Shown piece after piece: positions 1-9,718 of a DNA stretch of 64,000 nt. Source of the stretch: Pseudomonadota bacterium (GTDB lineage Bacteria > Pseudomonadota > Gammaproteobacteria > Burkholderiales > Methylophilaceae); the NCBI GenBank assembly GCA_029556915.1, contig JAKQIT010000151.1, positions 1 through 64,000 on the forward strand, in the 5' to 3' direction. The notes below the pieces were generated by a model. That model was given only the letters and a program-made list of their open reading frames with translations. It searched no databases and was not told the DNA's origin. The translations under genes and the position numbers were made by a program. Within the stretch, counting starts at the first letter, position 1. Each line of letters opens with the position of its first letter.

Positions 1-1
1 A

Positions 2-502
2 ATGGAACAGCAACAGCAGCAGACTGATGGTTTGCGCGAAAAGATGATTGCAGTTAATCGTGTAAGTAAAACGGTTAAAGGTGGTCGTATTATGAGTTTT
101 GCAGCTCTTACAGTAGTTGGCGATGGCGATGGTGCTGTTGGAATGGGTAAGGGTAAAGCACGTGAAGTGCCAGTGGCGGTACAAAAAGCAATGGATGAAG
201 CTCGCCGCGGTATGTTAAAAATTAATTTAACAAATGGTACATTACATCATGCAGTTACAGGTGTTCACGGTGCAGCTAAAGTGTTCATCCAACCAGCTTC
301 AGAAGGTACTGGTATTATCGCCGGTGGCGCAATGCGCGCTATTTTCGAAGTGATGGGTGTGACTAACGTTGTGGCTAAGTGTATTGGTTCAACTAACCCT
401 TACAACTTGGTTCGCGCAACATTAAATGGTTTAGAGTCAATGAGTACCCCAGCTGAAATTGCAGCTAAGCGCGGTAAATCAGTTGAAGAAATTAGAGGCT
501 AA
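2..502 (+). CDS. rpsE: 30S ribosomal protein S5 (5' end at window edge)
   Basis: Ribosomal protein S5 of the small subunit, which lies near the mRNA entry site and acts in decoding accuracy. The S5 N-terminal domain is recognisable ([16 protein letters not shown], then [17 protein letters not shown]), followed by the S5 C-terminal fold. The 166 residues are close to the usual length of about 167. The ATG at base 2 is a plausible start, but its ribosome binding site lies outside the window, so a slightly longer protein cannot be excluded. It is followed after 2 bp by rpmD in the spc operon order rpsE-rpmD-rplO-secY. The identification is firm and only the start is uncertain. Confidence 0.95.
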   Translation: MEQQQQQTDGLREKMIAVNRVSKTVKGGRIMSFAALTVVGDGDGAVGMGKGKAREVPVAVQKAMDEARRGMLKINLTNGTLHHAVTGVHGAAKVFIQPASEGTGIIAGGAMRAIFEVMGVTNVVAKCIGSTNPYNLVRATLNGLESMSTPAEIAAKRGKSVEEIRG

Positions 503-504
503 TC

Positions 505-702
505 ATGGCTAATGCAAAAGAAGAAGCATCAACAATCAAAGTGACGCTGGTAAGAAGTACTATCGGTCGCATTGAAGCGCACAAAGCTACTGTTAAAGGT
601 TTGGGTTTGCGTCGCATGAATCACTGCGTTGAAGTTCAAGATACACCGGCAATTCGCGGCATGATTAATGCCGTTAGCTATCTCTTAAAGGTAGAAGCAT
701 AA
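505..702 (+). CDS. rpmD: 50S ribosomal protein L30
   Basis: Small protein of the large ribosomal subunit. At 65 residues it is slightly longer than the typical 58-60 because of a short N-terminal extension ([10 protein letters not shown]). The L30 core is clear: [12 protein letters not shown], then [22 protein letters not shown] and an I-x-GM-I-N motif. It sits 2 bp after rpsE, and its stop codon overlaps the rplO start (TAATG), so translation of the three genes is probably coupled. Confidence 0.96.
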   Translation: MANAKEEASTIKVTLVRSTIGRIEAHKATVKGLGLRRMNHCVEVQDTPAIRGMINAVSYLLKVEA

Positions 703-1142
703 TGCAATTAAATTCTATTAAGCCTGCAGAAGGCGCAAAGAAAGAACGTCGTCGCGTTGGTCGCGGTATAGGTTCCGGTTTAGGTAAAACAGCTGGCCGT
801 GGCCATAAAGGTCAAAAATCACGTACAGGTGGTTTCCATAAAGTCGGTTTTGAAGGCGGTCAAATGCCAATTCAGCGTCGCTTACCTAAGCGTGGATTCA
901 AATCTATGACTAAAGCAGATACTGCACATGTTCGAACAAGTGAATTAGCACTAGTGCCAAATGAGGTTATTGACTTGCTCGCATTAAAAGCTGCAAATAT
1001 CGTATCTGGTACAGTTACAAATGCAAAAGTATTTTTATCTGGTGATGTCGCTAAAAAATACAGTGTACAGGGATTGATGCTGACAAAGGGTGCGCGTGCT
1101 GCTATTGAAGCCGCTGGTGGTAATATTTTAGAAGTAGCATAA
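702..1142 (+). CDS. rplO: 50S ribosomal protein L15
   Basis: Late-assembling large-subunit protein. The very basic, glycine-rich N-terminus ([26 protein letters not shown] in two adjoining pieces) and the GFEGGQMP motif are diagnostic of L15, and the length of 146 residues is normal. The start overlaps the rpmD stop by one base. secY begins 10 bp downstream, the conserved order in proteobacteria. Confidence 0.97.
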   Translation: MQLNSIKPAEGAKKERRRVGRGIGSGLGKTAGRGHKGQKSRTGGFHKVGFEGGQMPIQRRLPKRGFKSMTKADTAHVRTSELALVPNEVIDLLALKAANIVSGTVTNAKVFLSGDVAKKYSVQGLMLTKGARAAIEAAGGNILEVA

Positions 1143-1152
1143 GAGAAAAATC

Positions 1153-2466
1153 TTGGCACAAGAAGGATTACTAAAGTCAGTATCAAAAATGGGCGAACTA
1201 AAAAGCCGCCTTTATTTTGTATTGGGTGCGCTAATCGTCTATCGACTTGGCGCACACATCCCGGTACCGGGAATAGATCCGGTTGCGTTAGCAACACTGT
1301 TTGCAACACAAAAAGATGGCATATTAGGAATGTTTAATATGTTCTCTGGTGGTGCGTTATCGAGATTTACAGTTTTTGCTTTAGGTATTATGCCGTATAT
1401 TTCAGCTTCAATTATTATGCAATTGATGACGGCAATATCACCTAAACTTGAGCAATTAAAAAAAGAGGGTGAAGCTGGGCGCCGTACAATAACAAAATAT
1501 ACACGTTATGGCACGGTTGTCTTAGCTACATTTCAAGCGCTTGGAATTGCAATAATGCTTGAAGGTCAGCCTAATTTGGTGATTGATCCTGGTTTTGTTT
1601 TTAGGTTCACAGCGGTAATTACGCTAGTTAGTGGCACTATGTTTTTGATGTGGCTTGGCGAGCAAATTACTGAGCGTGGCATTGGTAATGGTATTTCAAT
1701 TATCATTTTTGCTGGGATAGTGGCTGGACTACCAAATGCTTTAGGTTTAACGGCAGAGATGGTTAATAGTAATACGTTGAGCATTCCATTAGCATTTTTC
1801 TTGTTAGTGGCTGTAGTGCTTGTGACGGCATTGGTGGTTTTCGTCGAAAGAGGCCAACGTAAAATTACAGTTAACTATGCGAAGCGGCAAGTTGGGAATA
1901 AAGTCTATGGCGGCCAGACGACGCATTTACCGTTAAAGCTGAATATGGCGGGCGTTATTCCTCCAATATTTGCGTCTAGTATTATATTGTTTCCTGCTAC
2001 GTTAGCAGGTTGGTTCGGAAGTAAAGATAGCATGTCATGGTTGGTAACAGTCAAGGATAAGCTATCACCAGGCGAGCCAATTTATATTTTTATGTTTGCA
2101 GCTGCAATTGTATTTTTCTGTTTTTTTTATACCGCATTGCAATTTAATCCTAAAGAAACTGCAGATAATTTGAAAAAAAGTGGTGCTTTTATACCTGGAA
2201 TCAGACCTGGTGAACAAACAGCTAAATATATTGATGGAATTATGGGGCGATTGACTTTAGTTGGGGCTGCTTATATCACTTTAGTTTGTTTGCTACCTGA
2301 ATTTTTGATTTTGAAGTTAAATACTCCATTCTATTTTGGGGGCACTTCTTTGTTGATTATTGTGGTGGTAACAATGGACTTTATGGCACAAGTACAGTCA
2401 CATTTAATGTCCAGCCAGTATGAAGGTTTGCTAAAAAAGGCAAACTTTAAGGGAAGTCAGAAATAG
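1153..2466 (+). CDS. secY: Protein translocase subunit SecY
   Basis: Central pore of the Sec translocon in the inner membrane, which exports unfolded proteins with SecE and SecA. The 437 residues with about ten hydrophobic segments match the family. Recognisable SecY blocks are [25 protein letters not shown] near the N-terminus (written here in overlapping sense: [10 protein letters not shown] and ALGIMPYI), [12 protein letters not shown], and the [13 protein letters not shown] loop. The start codon is TTG at 1153, chosen because the next ATG would delete the conserved N-terminus. The gene follows rplO by 10 bp, the standard arrangement. No infA gene is seen between secY and rpmJ. Confidence 0.97.
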   Translation: MAQEGLLKSVSKMGELKSRLYFVLGALIVYRLGAHIPVPGIDPVALATLFATQKDGILGMFNMFSGGALSRFTVFALGIMPYISASIIMQLMTAISPKLEQLKKEGEAGRRTITKYTRYGTVVLATFQALGIAIMLEGQPNLVIDPGFVFRFTAVITLVSGTMFLMWLGEQITERGIGNGISIIIFAGIVAGLPNALGLTAEMVNSNTLSIPLAFFLLVAVVLVTALVVFVERGQRKITVNYAKRQVGNKVYGGQTTHLPLKLNMAGVIPPIFASSIILFPATLAGWFGSKDSMSWLVTVKDKLSPGEPIYIFMFAAAIVFFCFFYTALQFNPKETADNLKKSGAFIPGIRPGEQTAKYIDGIMGRLTLVGAAYITLVCLLPEFLILKLNTPFYFGGTSLLIIVVVTMDFMAQVQSHLMSSQYEGLLKKANFKGSQK

Positions 2467-2522
2467 TCATAAGATTAATACTAATTTTTAGTAACTGTTA
2501 GTTAGAAGTAATGGAGTCGTAA

Positions 2523-2636
2523 ATGAGAGTTCGTGCATCAGTTAAAGCGTTATGCCGTAATTGTAAAGTTGTTCGTCGTCGTGGTGTTGTGCGCATTATT
2601 TGCACTGATCCACGCCATAAACAACGTCAAGGTTAA
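2523..2636 (+). CDS. rpmJ: 50S ribosomal protein L36
   Basis: 37-residue zinc-ribbon ribosomal protein. It starts [19 protein letters not shown] and ends [11 protein letters not shown], so the C-x2-C and C-x4-H zinc ligands are present (zinc-binding type). It lies between secY and rpsM, the usual position. The gene is easily missed because an overlapping frame at 2533 is longer; that frame is a shadow. Confidence 0.96.
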   Translation: MRVRASVKALCRNCKVVRRRGVVRIICTDPRHKQRQG

Positions 2637-2793
2637 TGCGAGAATTACGTTGAAATTAGAGTCCTTCTCTAATTGGGATGGTCATGAGTTTGGTGATCAG
2701 AAGATAAGCAAATTGAAATAATTAGGTTTTACTGTTAGAATGTTCGACTTTTTAAAGTCAACCTATTACAAAGCCTAAATTTGGAGTTAAAGT
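2637..2793 (+). promoter_or_regulatory. Leader region of the alpha operon
   Basis: 157 bp without a gene between rpmJ and rpsM. It contains a small hairpin (AATTAGAG with CTCTAATT, about 2651-2672) and a second palindrome (GACTTT-TT-AAAGTC, about 2744-2757). In E. coli the leader of rpsM folds and is bound by S4 to repress the operon. Whether this leader does the same is inference from position, and no pseudoknot was modelled. Confidence 0.35.
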
Positions 2794-3156
2794 ATGGCAC
2801 GTATCGCTGGGGTTAATATCCCGAATAATAAGCATGCAGAAATTGCACTTACTGCAATTTATGGCATTGGACGTAATACTGCACAAAAAATTTGTGCAGC
2901 CGCTGGAGTTTCACCGTCCGTAAAGATGAAAGATTTAAACGATGCTGATGTTGATAAGCTACGTGATGAAGTTGCAAAAGAAAAAGTAGAGGGTGATTTA
3001 CGTCGTGAAGTTTCAATGAACATCAAACGTTTGATGGACTTGGGTTGCTATCGTGGCGTGCGTCATCGTCGTGGTTTGCCAGTTCGTGGTCAACGCACAA
3101 AAACAAATGCGCGTACACGTAAAGGTCCTGTAAAGGCAATTAAACAATCTAAATAG
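2794..3156 (+). CDS. rpsM: 30S ribosomal protein S13
   Basis: Head protein of the small subunit that contacts tRNA and the 50S bridge. The 120-residue protein starts [20 protein letters not shown], has the helix-two-turn-helix [13 protein letters not shown], and ends with the basic tail [19 protein letters not shown] typical of S13. It is the first gene of the alpha operon rpsM-rpsK-rpsD-rpoA-rplQ, all on this strand. Confidence 0.97.
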   Translation: MARIAGVNIPNNKHAEIALTAIYGIGRNTAQKICAAAGVSPSVKMKDLNDADVDKLRDEVAKEKVEGDLRREVSMNIKRLMDLGCYRGVRHRRGLPVRGQRTKTNARTRKGPVKAIKQSK

Positions 3157-3235
3157 CATCATTCTAATCTGGTGTTGCTAGAAGAATATATAAGTTTCAG
3201 AATTTAAGTAAGTTTTTTGGTAAGGATAATGCAGC

Positions 3236-3625
3236 ATGGCAAAAGCTAATGTACGCGTAAGAAAAAAGGTTAAAAAGAATATTGCAGAGGGTATCGCCCA
3301 TGTGCATGCTTCTTTTAACAATACAATTATCACGATAACTGACCGTCAAGGTAATGCCTTGTCATGGGCAACTTCAGGTGGTCAAGGTTTCAAAGGTTCA
3401 CGCAAAAGTACACCTTTTGCTGCACAGGTAGCTGCAGAAGTTGCAGGTAAATCAGCACAAGAAAATGGTGTGAAGAATCTGGAAGTTCGTATTAAAGGTC
3501 CTGGACCAGGTCGTGAATCTGCTGTGCGCGCACTTAATGCGGCTGGATTTAAAATTACTAGCATTACCGATGTGACACCAGTGCCACATAACGGTTGCCG
3601 CCCACCTAAAAAACGTCGCATTTAA
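3236..3625 (+). CDS. rpsK: 30S ribosomal protein S11
   Basis: Platform protein of the small subunit that helps form the mRNA exit path. It has 129 residues, the normal length. The family blocks [19 protein letters not shown] and [16 protein letters not shown] are intact, as is the C-terminus [17 protein letters not shown]. The 79-bp gap from rpsM holds no gene. Confidence 0.97.
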   Translation: MAKANVRVRKKVKKNIAEGIAHVHASFNNTIITITDRQGNALSWATSGGQGFKGSRKSTPFAAQVAAEVAGKSAQENGVKNLEVRIKGPGPGRESAVRALNAAGFKITSITDVTPVPHNGCRPPKKRRI

Positions 3626-3652
3626 GCGAACAAAGATTAACGGAGAACTATC

Positions 3653-4282
3653 TTGGCTAGAAATTTAGACCCTAAATGTCGTCAGTGCCGTCGCGAAGGC
3701 GAAAAGCTTTTTTTAAAGGCTGAAAAATGCTTTACCGACAAATGCGCTATTGAAAAACGTAACTTTCCACCTGGGCAACATGGTCAACGCCGCAATCAGC
3801 GCTTGTCTGATTATGGTGTGCAATTGCGTGAAAAACAAAAGGTTCGTCGTATCTATGGCGTGCTAGAGTCGCAATTTCGTAGTTATTATGCAGAAGCTGA
3901 CCGTCAAAAAGGCATCACTGGCGAGAACTTGCTACAGCTTTTAGAGTGCCGTTTAGACAATGTAGCTTATCGTATGGGTCTTGGTGGTTCACGTACTGAG
4001 GCGCGCCAAATTGTGCGCCACAACAGTATTTTAGTGAATGGCAAGCGTGTGAACATTCCTTCATATCAAGTTAAAGCAGGTGATGTGGTAAGTGTTGCTG
4101 AAGCAGCGAAATCACAATTGCGTATTAAAGGCGCACTAGAAGCTGCTGCACAACGTGGCTTCCCTGAGTGGATTGAAGTAGATGTAAAAGCGCTTAAAGG
4201 TACATTTAAAGCTAAACCTCAGCGTGATGAGTTGCCACCAACTATCAATGAATCATTGGTTGTTGAGCTTTACTCTAAATAA
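3653..4282 (+). CDS. rpsD: 30S ribosomal protein S4
   Basis: Primary 16S rRNA-binding protein that nucleates assembly of the 30S body and, in enterobacteria, is the translational repressor of the alpha operon. The 209 residues start at a TTG codon ([18 protein letters not shown]). The Cys-rich N-terminus (CRQC) suggests a zinc-binding form, and the S4 RNA-binding domain ([17 protein letters not shown], then [14 protein letters not shown]) is complete. It is the second TTG-started gene in this cluster after secY. Confidence 0.97.
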   Translation: MARNLDPKCRQCRREGEKLFLKAEKCFTDKCAIEKRNFPPGQHGQRRNQRLSDYGVQLREKQKVRRIYGVLESQFRSYYAEADRQKGITGENLLQLLECRLDNVAYRMGLGGSRTEARQIVRHNSILVNGKRVNIPSYQVKAGDVVSVAEAAKSQLRIKGALEAAAQRGFPEWIEVDVKALKGTFKAKPQRDELPPTINESLVVELYSK

Positions 4283-4296
4283 TTAATTTAAAATAA

Positions 4297-4352
4297 AGTG
4301 AGTGAAAACTCACTGGAATCAAGGCGCTACTTGCTATTGCTTGTAGCGTTTG
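4297..4352 (+). promoter_or_regulatory. Two hairpins before rpoA, attenuator-like
   Basis: In the 98 bp between rpsD and rpoA there is a perfect 7-bp stem with a GAAA tetraloop (AGTGAGT/ACTCACT, 4297-4314). A second stem (CGCTAC 4325-4330 with GTAGCG 4343-4348) is followed by a T-rich stretch. The second resembles a weak intrinsic terminator and could tune rpoA-rplQ against the ribosomal genes. The effect on expression is inference. Confidence 0.4.
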
Positions 4353-4380
4353 TTTCTAAAATATTATAAAAGGTATAACT

Positions 4381-5367
4381 ATGCAAAACAGTCCTACCGA
4401 ATACTTAAAACCACGTGTTGTTGATGTTGAAGTCATTTCACCATTGAGGGCAAGAGTAACTTTAGAGCCAATGGAACGCGGCTTTGGCTACACCCTTGGT
4501 AATGCTTTACGTCGTGTTTTATTATCATCTATCCCAGGCTTTGCAATTGTTGAAGTTAAAATTGATGGTGTAGTTCATGAGTATTCTACAATTGATGGCG
4601 TGCAGGAGGATGTTGTTGACATTCTGCTAAACCTCAAAGGTGTAGCATTAAAATTAAATACGAAATCTGAAACAATCTTAGTGTTAAATAAATCAACAGA
4701 GGGTGTTGTTACCGCTGGTGATTTTGAAACTGGGCATGATGCAGAAATTGTGAACCCAGACCATGTGATTGCGCATTTAACTAAAGGTGGCAAGTTAAAT
4801 CTTGAAGTTAAAGTTGCGATGGGTCGTGGGTATCAACCAGTCCCAGCGCGCCAAAAAGCGAACGAAGAAGACCGTGTTTTAGGCTTTATTATGGTAGATG
4901 CGTCATTTAGCCCTATTAATAAAGTGAGTTATCAAGTTGAAAGTGCCCGTGTTGAGCAGCGTACAGACTTAGATAAGTTGATTATGGATGTTGAAACTAA
5001 CGGTATCATTGAACCTGAACAAGCGATTCGTGATGCAGCTCGTATCTTGATGGGTCAGCTCTCTGTGTTTGCAGATTTAGAAGGCGCTCCAAGTGAAGTT
5101 GAAGTTAAAGCGGCACCGCAGGTTGATCCAGTGTTGCTGCGTCCAGTGGATGATTTAGAGTTGACAGTACGTTCAGCAAATTGCCTGAAAGCTGAAAACA
5201 TATTCTACATTGGCGATTTGATTCAACGCACTGAAAATGAGCTATTGAAAGCACCTAATTTAGGCCGCAAGTCACTCAACGAAATTAAAGATGTGTTAGC
5301 CTCACGTGGTTTAACATTAGGTATGAAATTAGAAAACTGGCCACCAGCCGGGCTTGAAAAAGCTTAG
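4381..5367 (+). CDS. rpoA: RNA polymerase alpha subunit
   Basis: Alpha subunit, which dimerises to start core polymerase assembly; its C-terminal domain contacts UP elements and activators. The 328 residues match the family. The N-terminal domain shows [26 protein letters not shown]. The C-terminal domain begins near residue 250 after a short linker and carries [15 protein letters not shown] and the helix-hairpin [16 protein letters not shown]. It is the penultimate gene of the alpha operon. Confidence 0.98.
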   Translation: MQNSPTEYLKPRVVDVEVISPLRARVTLEPMERGFGYTLGNALRRVLLSSIPGFAIVEVKIDGVVHEYSTIDGVQEDVVDILLNLKGVALKLNTKSETILVLNKSTEGVVTAGDFETGHDAEIVNPDHVIAHLTKGGKLNLEVKVAMGRGYQPVPARQKANEEDRVLGFIMVDASFSPINKVSYQVESARVEQRTDLDKLIMDVETNGIIEPEQAIRDAARILMGQLSVFADLEGAPSEVEVKAAPQVDPVLLRPVDDLELTVRSANCLKAENIFYIGDLIQRTENELLKAPNLGRKSLNEIKDVLASRGLTLGMKLENWPPAGLEKA

Positions 5368-5403
5368 TTGACTCGCTAAATAAGAGAATTTTAAGGAAAT
5401 ATT

Positions 5404-5793
5404 ATGCGTCACGGTAATAGTAATCGTAAATTAAATCGCACAAGTAGCCATCGTGCGGCCATGTTCCGCAATATGACGGCTTCGTTATTGCGTCATGAGG
5501 TAATAAAAACAACATTGCCAAAAGCAAAAGAGTTGCGCAAATTTGCAGAGCCTCTTATCACTTTAGCTAAAACATCTACTTTGGCGAATCGTCGTTTAGC
5601 TTTTAGCCGTTTGCGCGATGAAGAGATTGTTGGTAAATTATTTACAGAGCTAGGTCCACGCTACCTTGCGCGCAATGGTGGTTATTTACGCGTCTTAAAA
5701 TGTGGTTTCCGTAACGGCGATAACGCACCGATGGCCTTGGTTGAGTTGGTTGACCGTCCAGATACTCAAGCTGAAGTTGTGGCAGCTGAGTAA
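5404..5793 (+). CDS. rplQ: 50S ribosomal protein L17
   Basis: Large-subunit protein near the exit tunnel and last gene of the alpha operon. The 129 residues begin [20 protein letters not shown] and contain [20 protein letters not shown], both diagnostic of L17. An intrinsic terminator follows 18 bp after the stop. Confidence 0.97.
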   Translation: MRHGNSNRKLNRTSSHRAAMFRNMTASLLRHEVIKTTLPKAKELRKFAEPLITLAKTSTLANRRLAFSRLRDEEIVGKLFTELGPRYLARNGGYLRVLKCGFRNGDNAPMALVELVDRPDTQAEVVAAE

Positions 5794-5810
5794 TGCTAAG
5801 TTGAATGCTA

Positions 5811-5836
5811 AAAAGCCAGCTTTTGCTGGCTTTTTT
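5811..5836 (+). terminator. Intrinsic terminator of the alpha operon
   Basis: The stem AAAAGCCAGC/GCTGGCTTTT with a TTTT loop is followed by a T run, directly after rplQ. The A-tract on the left makes it potentially bidirectional, which would also serve the convergent gene at 5877-6110. Confidence 0.9.
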
Positions 5837-5876
5837 ATTTTGTGCGCTAACATTTATATTCGTGAATTTATCATTC

Positions 5877-6110
5877 TCAACGCAAAAAAGTTGCAATCTG
5901 TTGTGCATCAAAAGGCCATAGTAACTCTTCATTGGTATCAGTTCTTTTTAGTACTGGGATTTTTGTTTCATAAAGATTTAGTAATTGTGAGTCGTCACTA
6001 ATTTCTACAGATTGCCATGTTAAATCCAATTTGCTACAGACTGGTTGTAACAAATTTTCTGCTTTTTCACAGAGGTGGCAGTGTGTGGTGGAGTATAGAT
6101 AAAGTTGCAT
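5877..6110 (-). CDS. Glutaredoxin-like thiol protein
   Basis: 77-residue protein of the short glutaredoxin/DUF836 type. The N-terminus MQLYLYSTTHCHLCEKA places a C-x2-C active site at Cys11-Cys14 after the first beta strand, and the cis-proline region is seen as ETKIPVL. It is probably a cytoplasmic disulfide reductase, but its substrate cannot be read from sequence. It stands alone and converges on rplQ. Confidence 0.75.
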   Translation of the reverse strand: MQLYLYSTTHCHLCEKAENLLQPVCSKLDLTWQSVEISDDSQLLNLYETKIPVLKRTDTNEELLWPFDAQQIATFLR

Positions 6111-6198
6111 AGAAAATTATTTATTCGCGTTGATAGGATTTCTAAAGTTGGTCAATATTATAGATACTCTTTGTCATTTTCGCTCGAGAAAACATAAT

Positions 6199-6234
6199 GC
6201 CTCTGGAAGGCGCATCCAGACTGGCTTGCAGGGC
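6199..6234 (-). repeat. Dispersed hairpin repeat, copy 1
   Basis: Copy of a 36-bp intergenic repeat, read here on the minus strand as GCCCTGCAAGCCAG... ...CTTCCAGAGGC with the loop holding CCAGT and TGGATGC. It has the same arms and loop as the copies near 9405, 13033, 17214 and 21735. It lies between the glutaredoxin-like gene and mgtE. Confidence 0.7.
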
Positions 6235-6302
6235 ATCAAAATGATTTGTGAGTAATTTAGCCTTAAAAGTGACGGTAATCAGCGTTACTGAAGTGGCTGA
6301 GT

Positions 6303-6308
6303 TATAAT
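6303..6308 (+). promoter_or_regulatory. Possible -10 element for mgtE
   Basis: A perfect TATAAT lies 60 bp before the mgtE start. No good -35 hexamer is seen at the expected distance, so the assignment rests on the -10 box and its position alone. Confidence 0.35.
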
Positions 6309-6368
6309 GCTATTAACCTAAAATTGAAGGCGAACGTAGTGCAATCTTCTAAAAGTAATTGAGCTTTT

Positions 6369-7805
6369 ATGGCAGAAAATCAAGAATCCAAAGAGAGTTT
6401 GAGCGAAAACCTGCAACAGGTGATTGCGCTACTAGACAAGCAGAAGTTGGTAGAAGATCTTGTGCATAAGCAAGAGATGCCACATCATGACTTGGTGGAA
6501 TCGCTCGTCCATAAGCAAAACCTAGCCAAATTACAACAAAAATTGGATGCTTTGCATCCTGCTGACGTAGCCGATATTTTAGAGGCTTTGCCGCTTGAGC
6601 AGCGGTTGGATGTGTGGGAGTTGGTCAAGGTCGAGCGTGACGGCGATATTTTGCTGGAAGTTTCAGACGCCGTCCGCCAAACGTTGATTGCGGACATGAA
6701 CTCAGATGAGTTGTTGGCAGCAGCCGAGCAACTTGATACTGATGAATTGGCAGATTTAGCACCTGATTTGCCTAAAGATGTGCTGCAAGATTTACTGGAT
6801 AACTTAGACGCGCAAAATCGAGCCCGTCTGCAATCTGCATTATCCTATTCAGAAGATGCTGTTGGCGCGATTATGGACTTTGATATCGTCACGATTCGTG
6901 AGGATATTACGCTAGAAGTTGCACTCCGTTATATGCGCCGATTAGGGAGTTTGCCAGATCACACGGATAAACTTTTTGTGGTGGATAGGGATGAGATTTT
7001 ACGTGGTGTTTTGCCTCTAAAATTATTGGTTGTGAGTGATTTAGATGCCATTGTGGCAGATGTCATGTCTGATGATGCAGTCACTTTTCACCCCGAAGAC
7101 GTTGCCGAAGATGCAGCCAAAGCCTTTGAGCGTTATGATTTGGTCACTGCGCCGGTAGTTGATGCGAGCAATAAGTTGATTGGGCGTATCACCGTCGATG
7201 CAGTCATGGATTTGATTCGTGAGGAAGCAGAAAGCGATATGCTTTCGATGGCGGGTTTGCGCGAAGAGGAAGATTTTTTTGCGTCCGTTTGGAAATCAGT
7301 TCAAAACCGTTGGGCTTGGCTGGCCATTAATTTAATTACGGCACTGGTTGCATCTCGCGTGATAGGTTTATTTGAAGGCTCAATTGAAAAAATTGTTGCG
7401 CTGGCAGCCTTAATGCCGATTGTGGCTGGCATAGGCGGCAACTCTGGTAACCAAACTACAACGATGATTGTGCGCGGCTTAGCCTTGGGTCAAGTGGCAT
7501 CACATAATATGCAGTCGCTCATTACCAAAGAGCTAGGCGTTGCGTTGCTAAATGGTTTGCTATGGGGCGGGGTACTTGGCGCTATTGCGTATGCCTTATA
7601 TGGCAATTTTCAGCTCGGTTTAGTGATGATGGCGGCCATGACCTTAAACTTAATGCTTGCGGCGCTTATGGGCGTGGTGATACCGTTATATATGAATAAA
7701 TTTGGGCGCGACCCTGCTGTCGGTTCAAGCGTACTCATTACTGCTGTTACAGACAGTGGCGGCTTTTTAATCTTTTTAGGTTTGGCGACATTATTTCTTA
7801 TATAA
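6369..7805 (+). CDS. mgtE: Magnesium transporter MgtE
   Basis: Inner-membrane Mg2+ channel/transporter gated by cytoplasmic Mg2+. The 478 residues show the expected order: an N-terminal superhelical domain (LHPADVADILEALPLEQR is the typical first motif), a pair of CBS domains at about residues 165-290 (AVGAIMDFDIVTIRED, then ADVMSDDAVTFHPED), and five membrane segments at the C-terminus containing the pore motif PIVAGIGGNSGNQTTT. The mechanosensitive-channel gene follows 28 bp downstream, so the two may be cotranscribed. Confidence 0.95.
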   Translation: MAENQESKESLSENLQQVIALLDKQKLVEDLVHKQEMPHHDLVESLVHKQNLAKLQQKLDALHPADVADILEALPLEQRLDVWELVKVERDGDILLEVSDAVRQTLIADMNSDELLAAAEQLDTDELADLAPDLPKDVLQDLLDNLDAQNRARLQSALSYSEDAVGAIMDFDIVTIREDITLEVALRYMRRLGSLPDHTDKLFVVDRDEILRGVLPLKLLVVSDLDAIVADVMSDDAVTFHPEDVAEDAAKAFERYDLVTAPVVDASNKLIGRITVDAVMDLIREEAESDMLSMAGLREEEDFFASVWKSVQNRWAWLAINLITALVASRVIGLFEGSIEKIVALAALMPIVAGIGGNSGNQTTTMIVRGLALGQVASHNMQSLITKELGVALLNGLLWGGVLGAIAYALYGNFQLGLVMMAAMTLNLMLAALMGVVIPLYMNKFGRDPAVGSSVLITAVTDSGGFLIFLGLATLFLI

Positions 7806-7833
7806 GATTAAACATTAAGTAAATTTTGCTCTG

Positions 7834-9108
7834 ATGAATCTCACTACACAACAAATTTTGCATGAAGCTTGGGCAGACTTTTTAACGCCAGCAAGTTTTT
7901 GGCAAATCGCCATGATAGTTGTTGCATGCGTAACGGCATGGGCAGTGAATGGTGCGCTGCGCACCTACGTGCGCAAACACACAGAAAATATCATGAGTAC
8001 GCAGGCCAATGCTGATGCAGCAGTGCATGCTATTAATCGCGTGTTATTTCCACTGACTGCTCTGCTTATCGTGTGGGGAGCAATAGTTTTATTAGCTAGT
8101 ACGCAACACACAAGCTTGCTACATCTGGCCAGTCAATTGTTATTAGCCATGGCGGCCATTCGCTTGGCGGTTTACGTGTTGCGCTATGTGTTTTCACCCA
8201 GTGGCTGGGTTAAGGCTACTGAAAACGCGATTGCTACAACGATTTGGACAATACTAGCCCTGCATCTAAGTGGATTATTGCCAGAACTTGTTGCGCTTTT
8301 AGATGGCATCAATGTTACGCTGGGTAAAAGCAAGGTGACGTTATTGCTGGTAATTCAAGCTTTATTCACCGTGGTAGTTACAGTAGTCGTTGCGCTGTGG
8401 CTTAGTCGATTGATTGAAAACCGCCTCATGCAAAATACGCATCTTAACCCCAATATGCGCGTGGTGCTAGGTAAAGTGCTGCGCATAGTTTTAACTGTAT
8501 TCGCCGTATTATTTGCCTTTTCAGCCATCGGCTTAGACATTACTTTACTTTCAGTCTTCGGCGGCGCATTAGGCGTAGGCTTGGGTTTTGGTTTGCAAAA
8601 AATTGCCAGCAACTTTATCAGCGGCTTTATTTTGCTGCTCGATGATTCAATACACATGGGCGATGTGATTACCGTTGAAAACCACTACGGTGTTGTGAGC
8701 GACTTACGTGCGCGATATTTGGTGCTCAAAAAATTAGACGGCACAGAAGTGGTGATTCCGAATGAAACGCTGATTGCGCACCCCGTTGTGAACCATTCGT
8801 TTACTGACCACAAAGCGCGCGTGCAAATGCCCGTGCAGGTAAGCTACGACAGTGCTTTAGAACTTGCCATGCAATTGATAGAAGCCACTGCAACCAAACA
8901 CGAGCGCGTGTTAAAAGACCCCGCGCCTACTGTGCACCTAAAAGGTTTTGGGGATAATGGCATCGATTTAATGTTGTCTTTTTGGATTCCAGACCCTGAA
9001 GAAGGCTCGTCAGCATTGCAATCAGAAATCTATCTCGATATTTGGCGCGCATTTAAAAACAACGCTATTGTGATTCCATATCCACAACGTGAAGTGCGGA
9101 TGTTGTGA
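7834..9108 (+). CDS. MscS-family mechanosensitive channel
   Basis: 424-residue membrane protein with several N-terminal hydrophobic segments. A canonical MscS core lies at about residues 225-330, with the glycine/alanine-rich pore helix FGGALGVGLGFGLQKIASNF, then a beta domain (SIHMGDVITVENHYGVV). It is longer than E. coli MscS (286 aa) because of extra N-terminal segments, as in YbdG/YnaI-like members. It probably relieves osmotic downshock. Its stop overlaps the start of the next small gene. Confidence 0.88.
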   Translation: MNLTTQQILHEAWADFLTPASFWQIAMIVVACVTAWAVNGALRTYVRKHTENIMSTQANADAAVHAINRVLFPLTALLIVWGAIVLLASTQHTSLLHLASQLLLAMAAIRLAVYVLRYVFSPSGWVKATENAIATTIWTILALHLSGLLPELVALLDGINVTLGKSKVTLLLVIQALFTVVVTVVVALWLSRLIENRLMQNTHLNPNMRVVLGKVLRIVLTVFAVLFAFSAIGLDITLLSVFGGALGVGLGFGLQKIASNFISGFILLLDDSIHMGDVITVENHYGVVSDLRARYLVLKKLDGTEVVIPNETLIAHPVVNHSFTDHKARVQMPVQVSYDSALELAMQLIEATATKHERVLKDPAPTVHLKGFGDNGIDLMLSFWIPDPEEGSSALQSEIYLDIWRAFKNNAIVIPYPQREVRML

Positions 9109-9377
9109 TGCAACGTATCACAATTGAAAATGTCAGCGAAAACACTTATAAAGTGACGGTACAAGCAGATAGCAAGACGGAGCACACCGTTACCGTGCGC
9201 CCAGAATACGTGCAACAACTCACGCTAGGTAAAGCCAGCGTAGAAACCTTGCTACAAAAATCGTTTGAATTTTTATTGGCAAGAGAGCCAAACACCAGTA
9301 TTTTGCGCAATTTTGATTTAAGCCTTATTACACGATATTTTGCTGATTACGAACGCACTATTTCACAAAAATTTTAG
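9108..9377 (+). CDS. Conserved small protein of unknown function
   Basis: 89-residue soluble protein (MQRITIENVSENTYKVTVQA...), translationally coupled to the channel gene because its ATG shares a base with the channel stop. A GTG three bases upstream would add one residue; the ATG is preferred. The first part looks like beta strands (TYKVTVQADSKTEHTVTV) and the second like helices. I recognise no family. Position suggests a function linked to the channel, but that is weak. Confidence 0.65.
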   Translation: MQRITIENVSENTYKVTVQADSKTEHTVTVRPEYVQQLTLGKASVETLLQKSFEFLLAREPNTSILRNFDLSLITRYFADYERTISQKF

Positions 9378-9404
9378 CTTATTTTTCATATCTTCTTTTC
9401 AGAT

Positions 9405-9440
9405 GCTCTGCAAGCCAGTATCCATGCGGCTTCCAGAGGC
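9405..9440 (+). repeat. Dispersed hairpin repeat, copy 2
   Basis: A 36-bp hairpin with arms GCTCTGCAAGCC and GGCTTCCAGAGGC around AGTATCCATGC. A TCTTCTTTT tract lies just upstream, as in copy 3 and, inverted, in copies 4 and 5. It is placed in the gap between the channel operon and rpmG. Confidence 0.8.
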
Positions 9441-9492
9441 ATCAATTTCTCTCGGCAAATATTAAGCTTAAAATATCGCAATTTTAGTCCAT

Positions 9493-9522
9493 AAAAAAAG
9501 CCTGCTTATAGCAGGCTTTTTT
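9493..9522. terminator. Bidirectional intrinsic terminator
   Basis: The stem AAAAAAGCCTGC/GCAGGCTTTTTT with loop TTATA lies between the plus-strand gene ending at 9377 and rpmG on the minus strand. A/T tracts flank both arms, so it can stop transcription from both sides. Confidence 0.9.
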
Positions 9523-9538
9523 GTAACAAAACGAATAA

Positions 9539-9694
9539 TTATTTTAATTTTGTTTCTTTATACATCACATGTTTACGCACGACAGGATCAAATTTTTTGA
9601 TTTCCATTTTGCCTGGCATTGTACGTTTATTTTTAGTGGTGGTATAAAAATGGCCTGTACCAGCACTTGACTCTAATTTAATTTTTTCGCGCAT
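9539..9694 (-). CDS. rpmG: 50S ribosomal protein L33
   Basis: 51-residue ribosomal protein translated from the minus strand: it begins [20 protein letters not shown] and contains [20 protein letters not shown]. The family block is complete. It lacks the Cys pairs of the zinc-binding L33 form. It follows rpmB by 24 bp, the usual rpmB-rpmG pair. Confidence 0.96.
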   Translation of the reverse strand: MREKIKLESSAGTGHFYTTTKNKRTMPGKMEIKKFDPVVRKHVMYKETKLK

Positions 9695-9718
9695 GATTTT
9701 CTACCTTAATTGACTTGC

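Noticed and set aside
872..1309. 145-codon minus-strand frame over rplO-secY
   Set aside because: It overlaps two certain ribosomal-operon genes and has no family features; it is a shadow frame.
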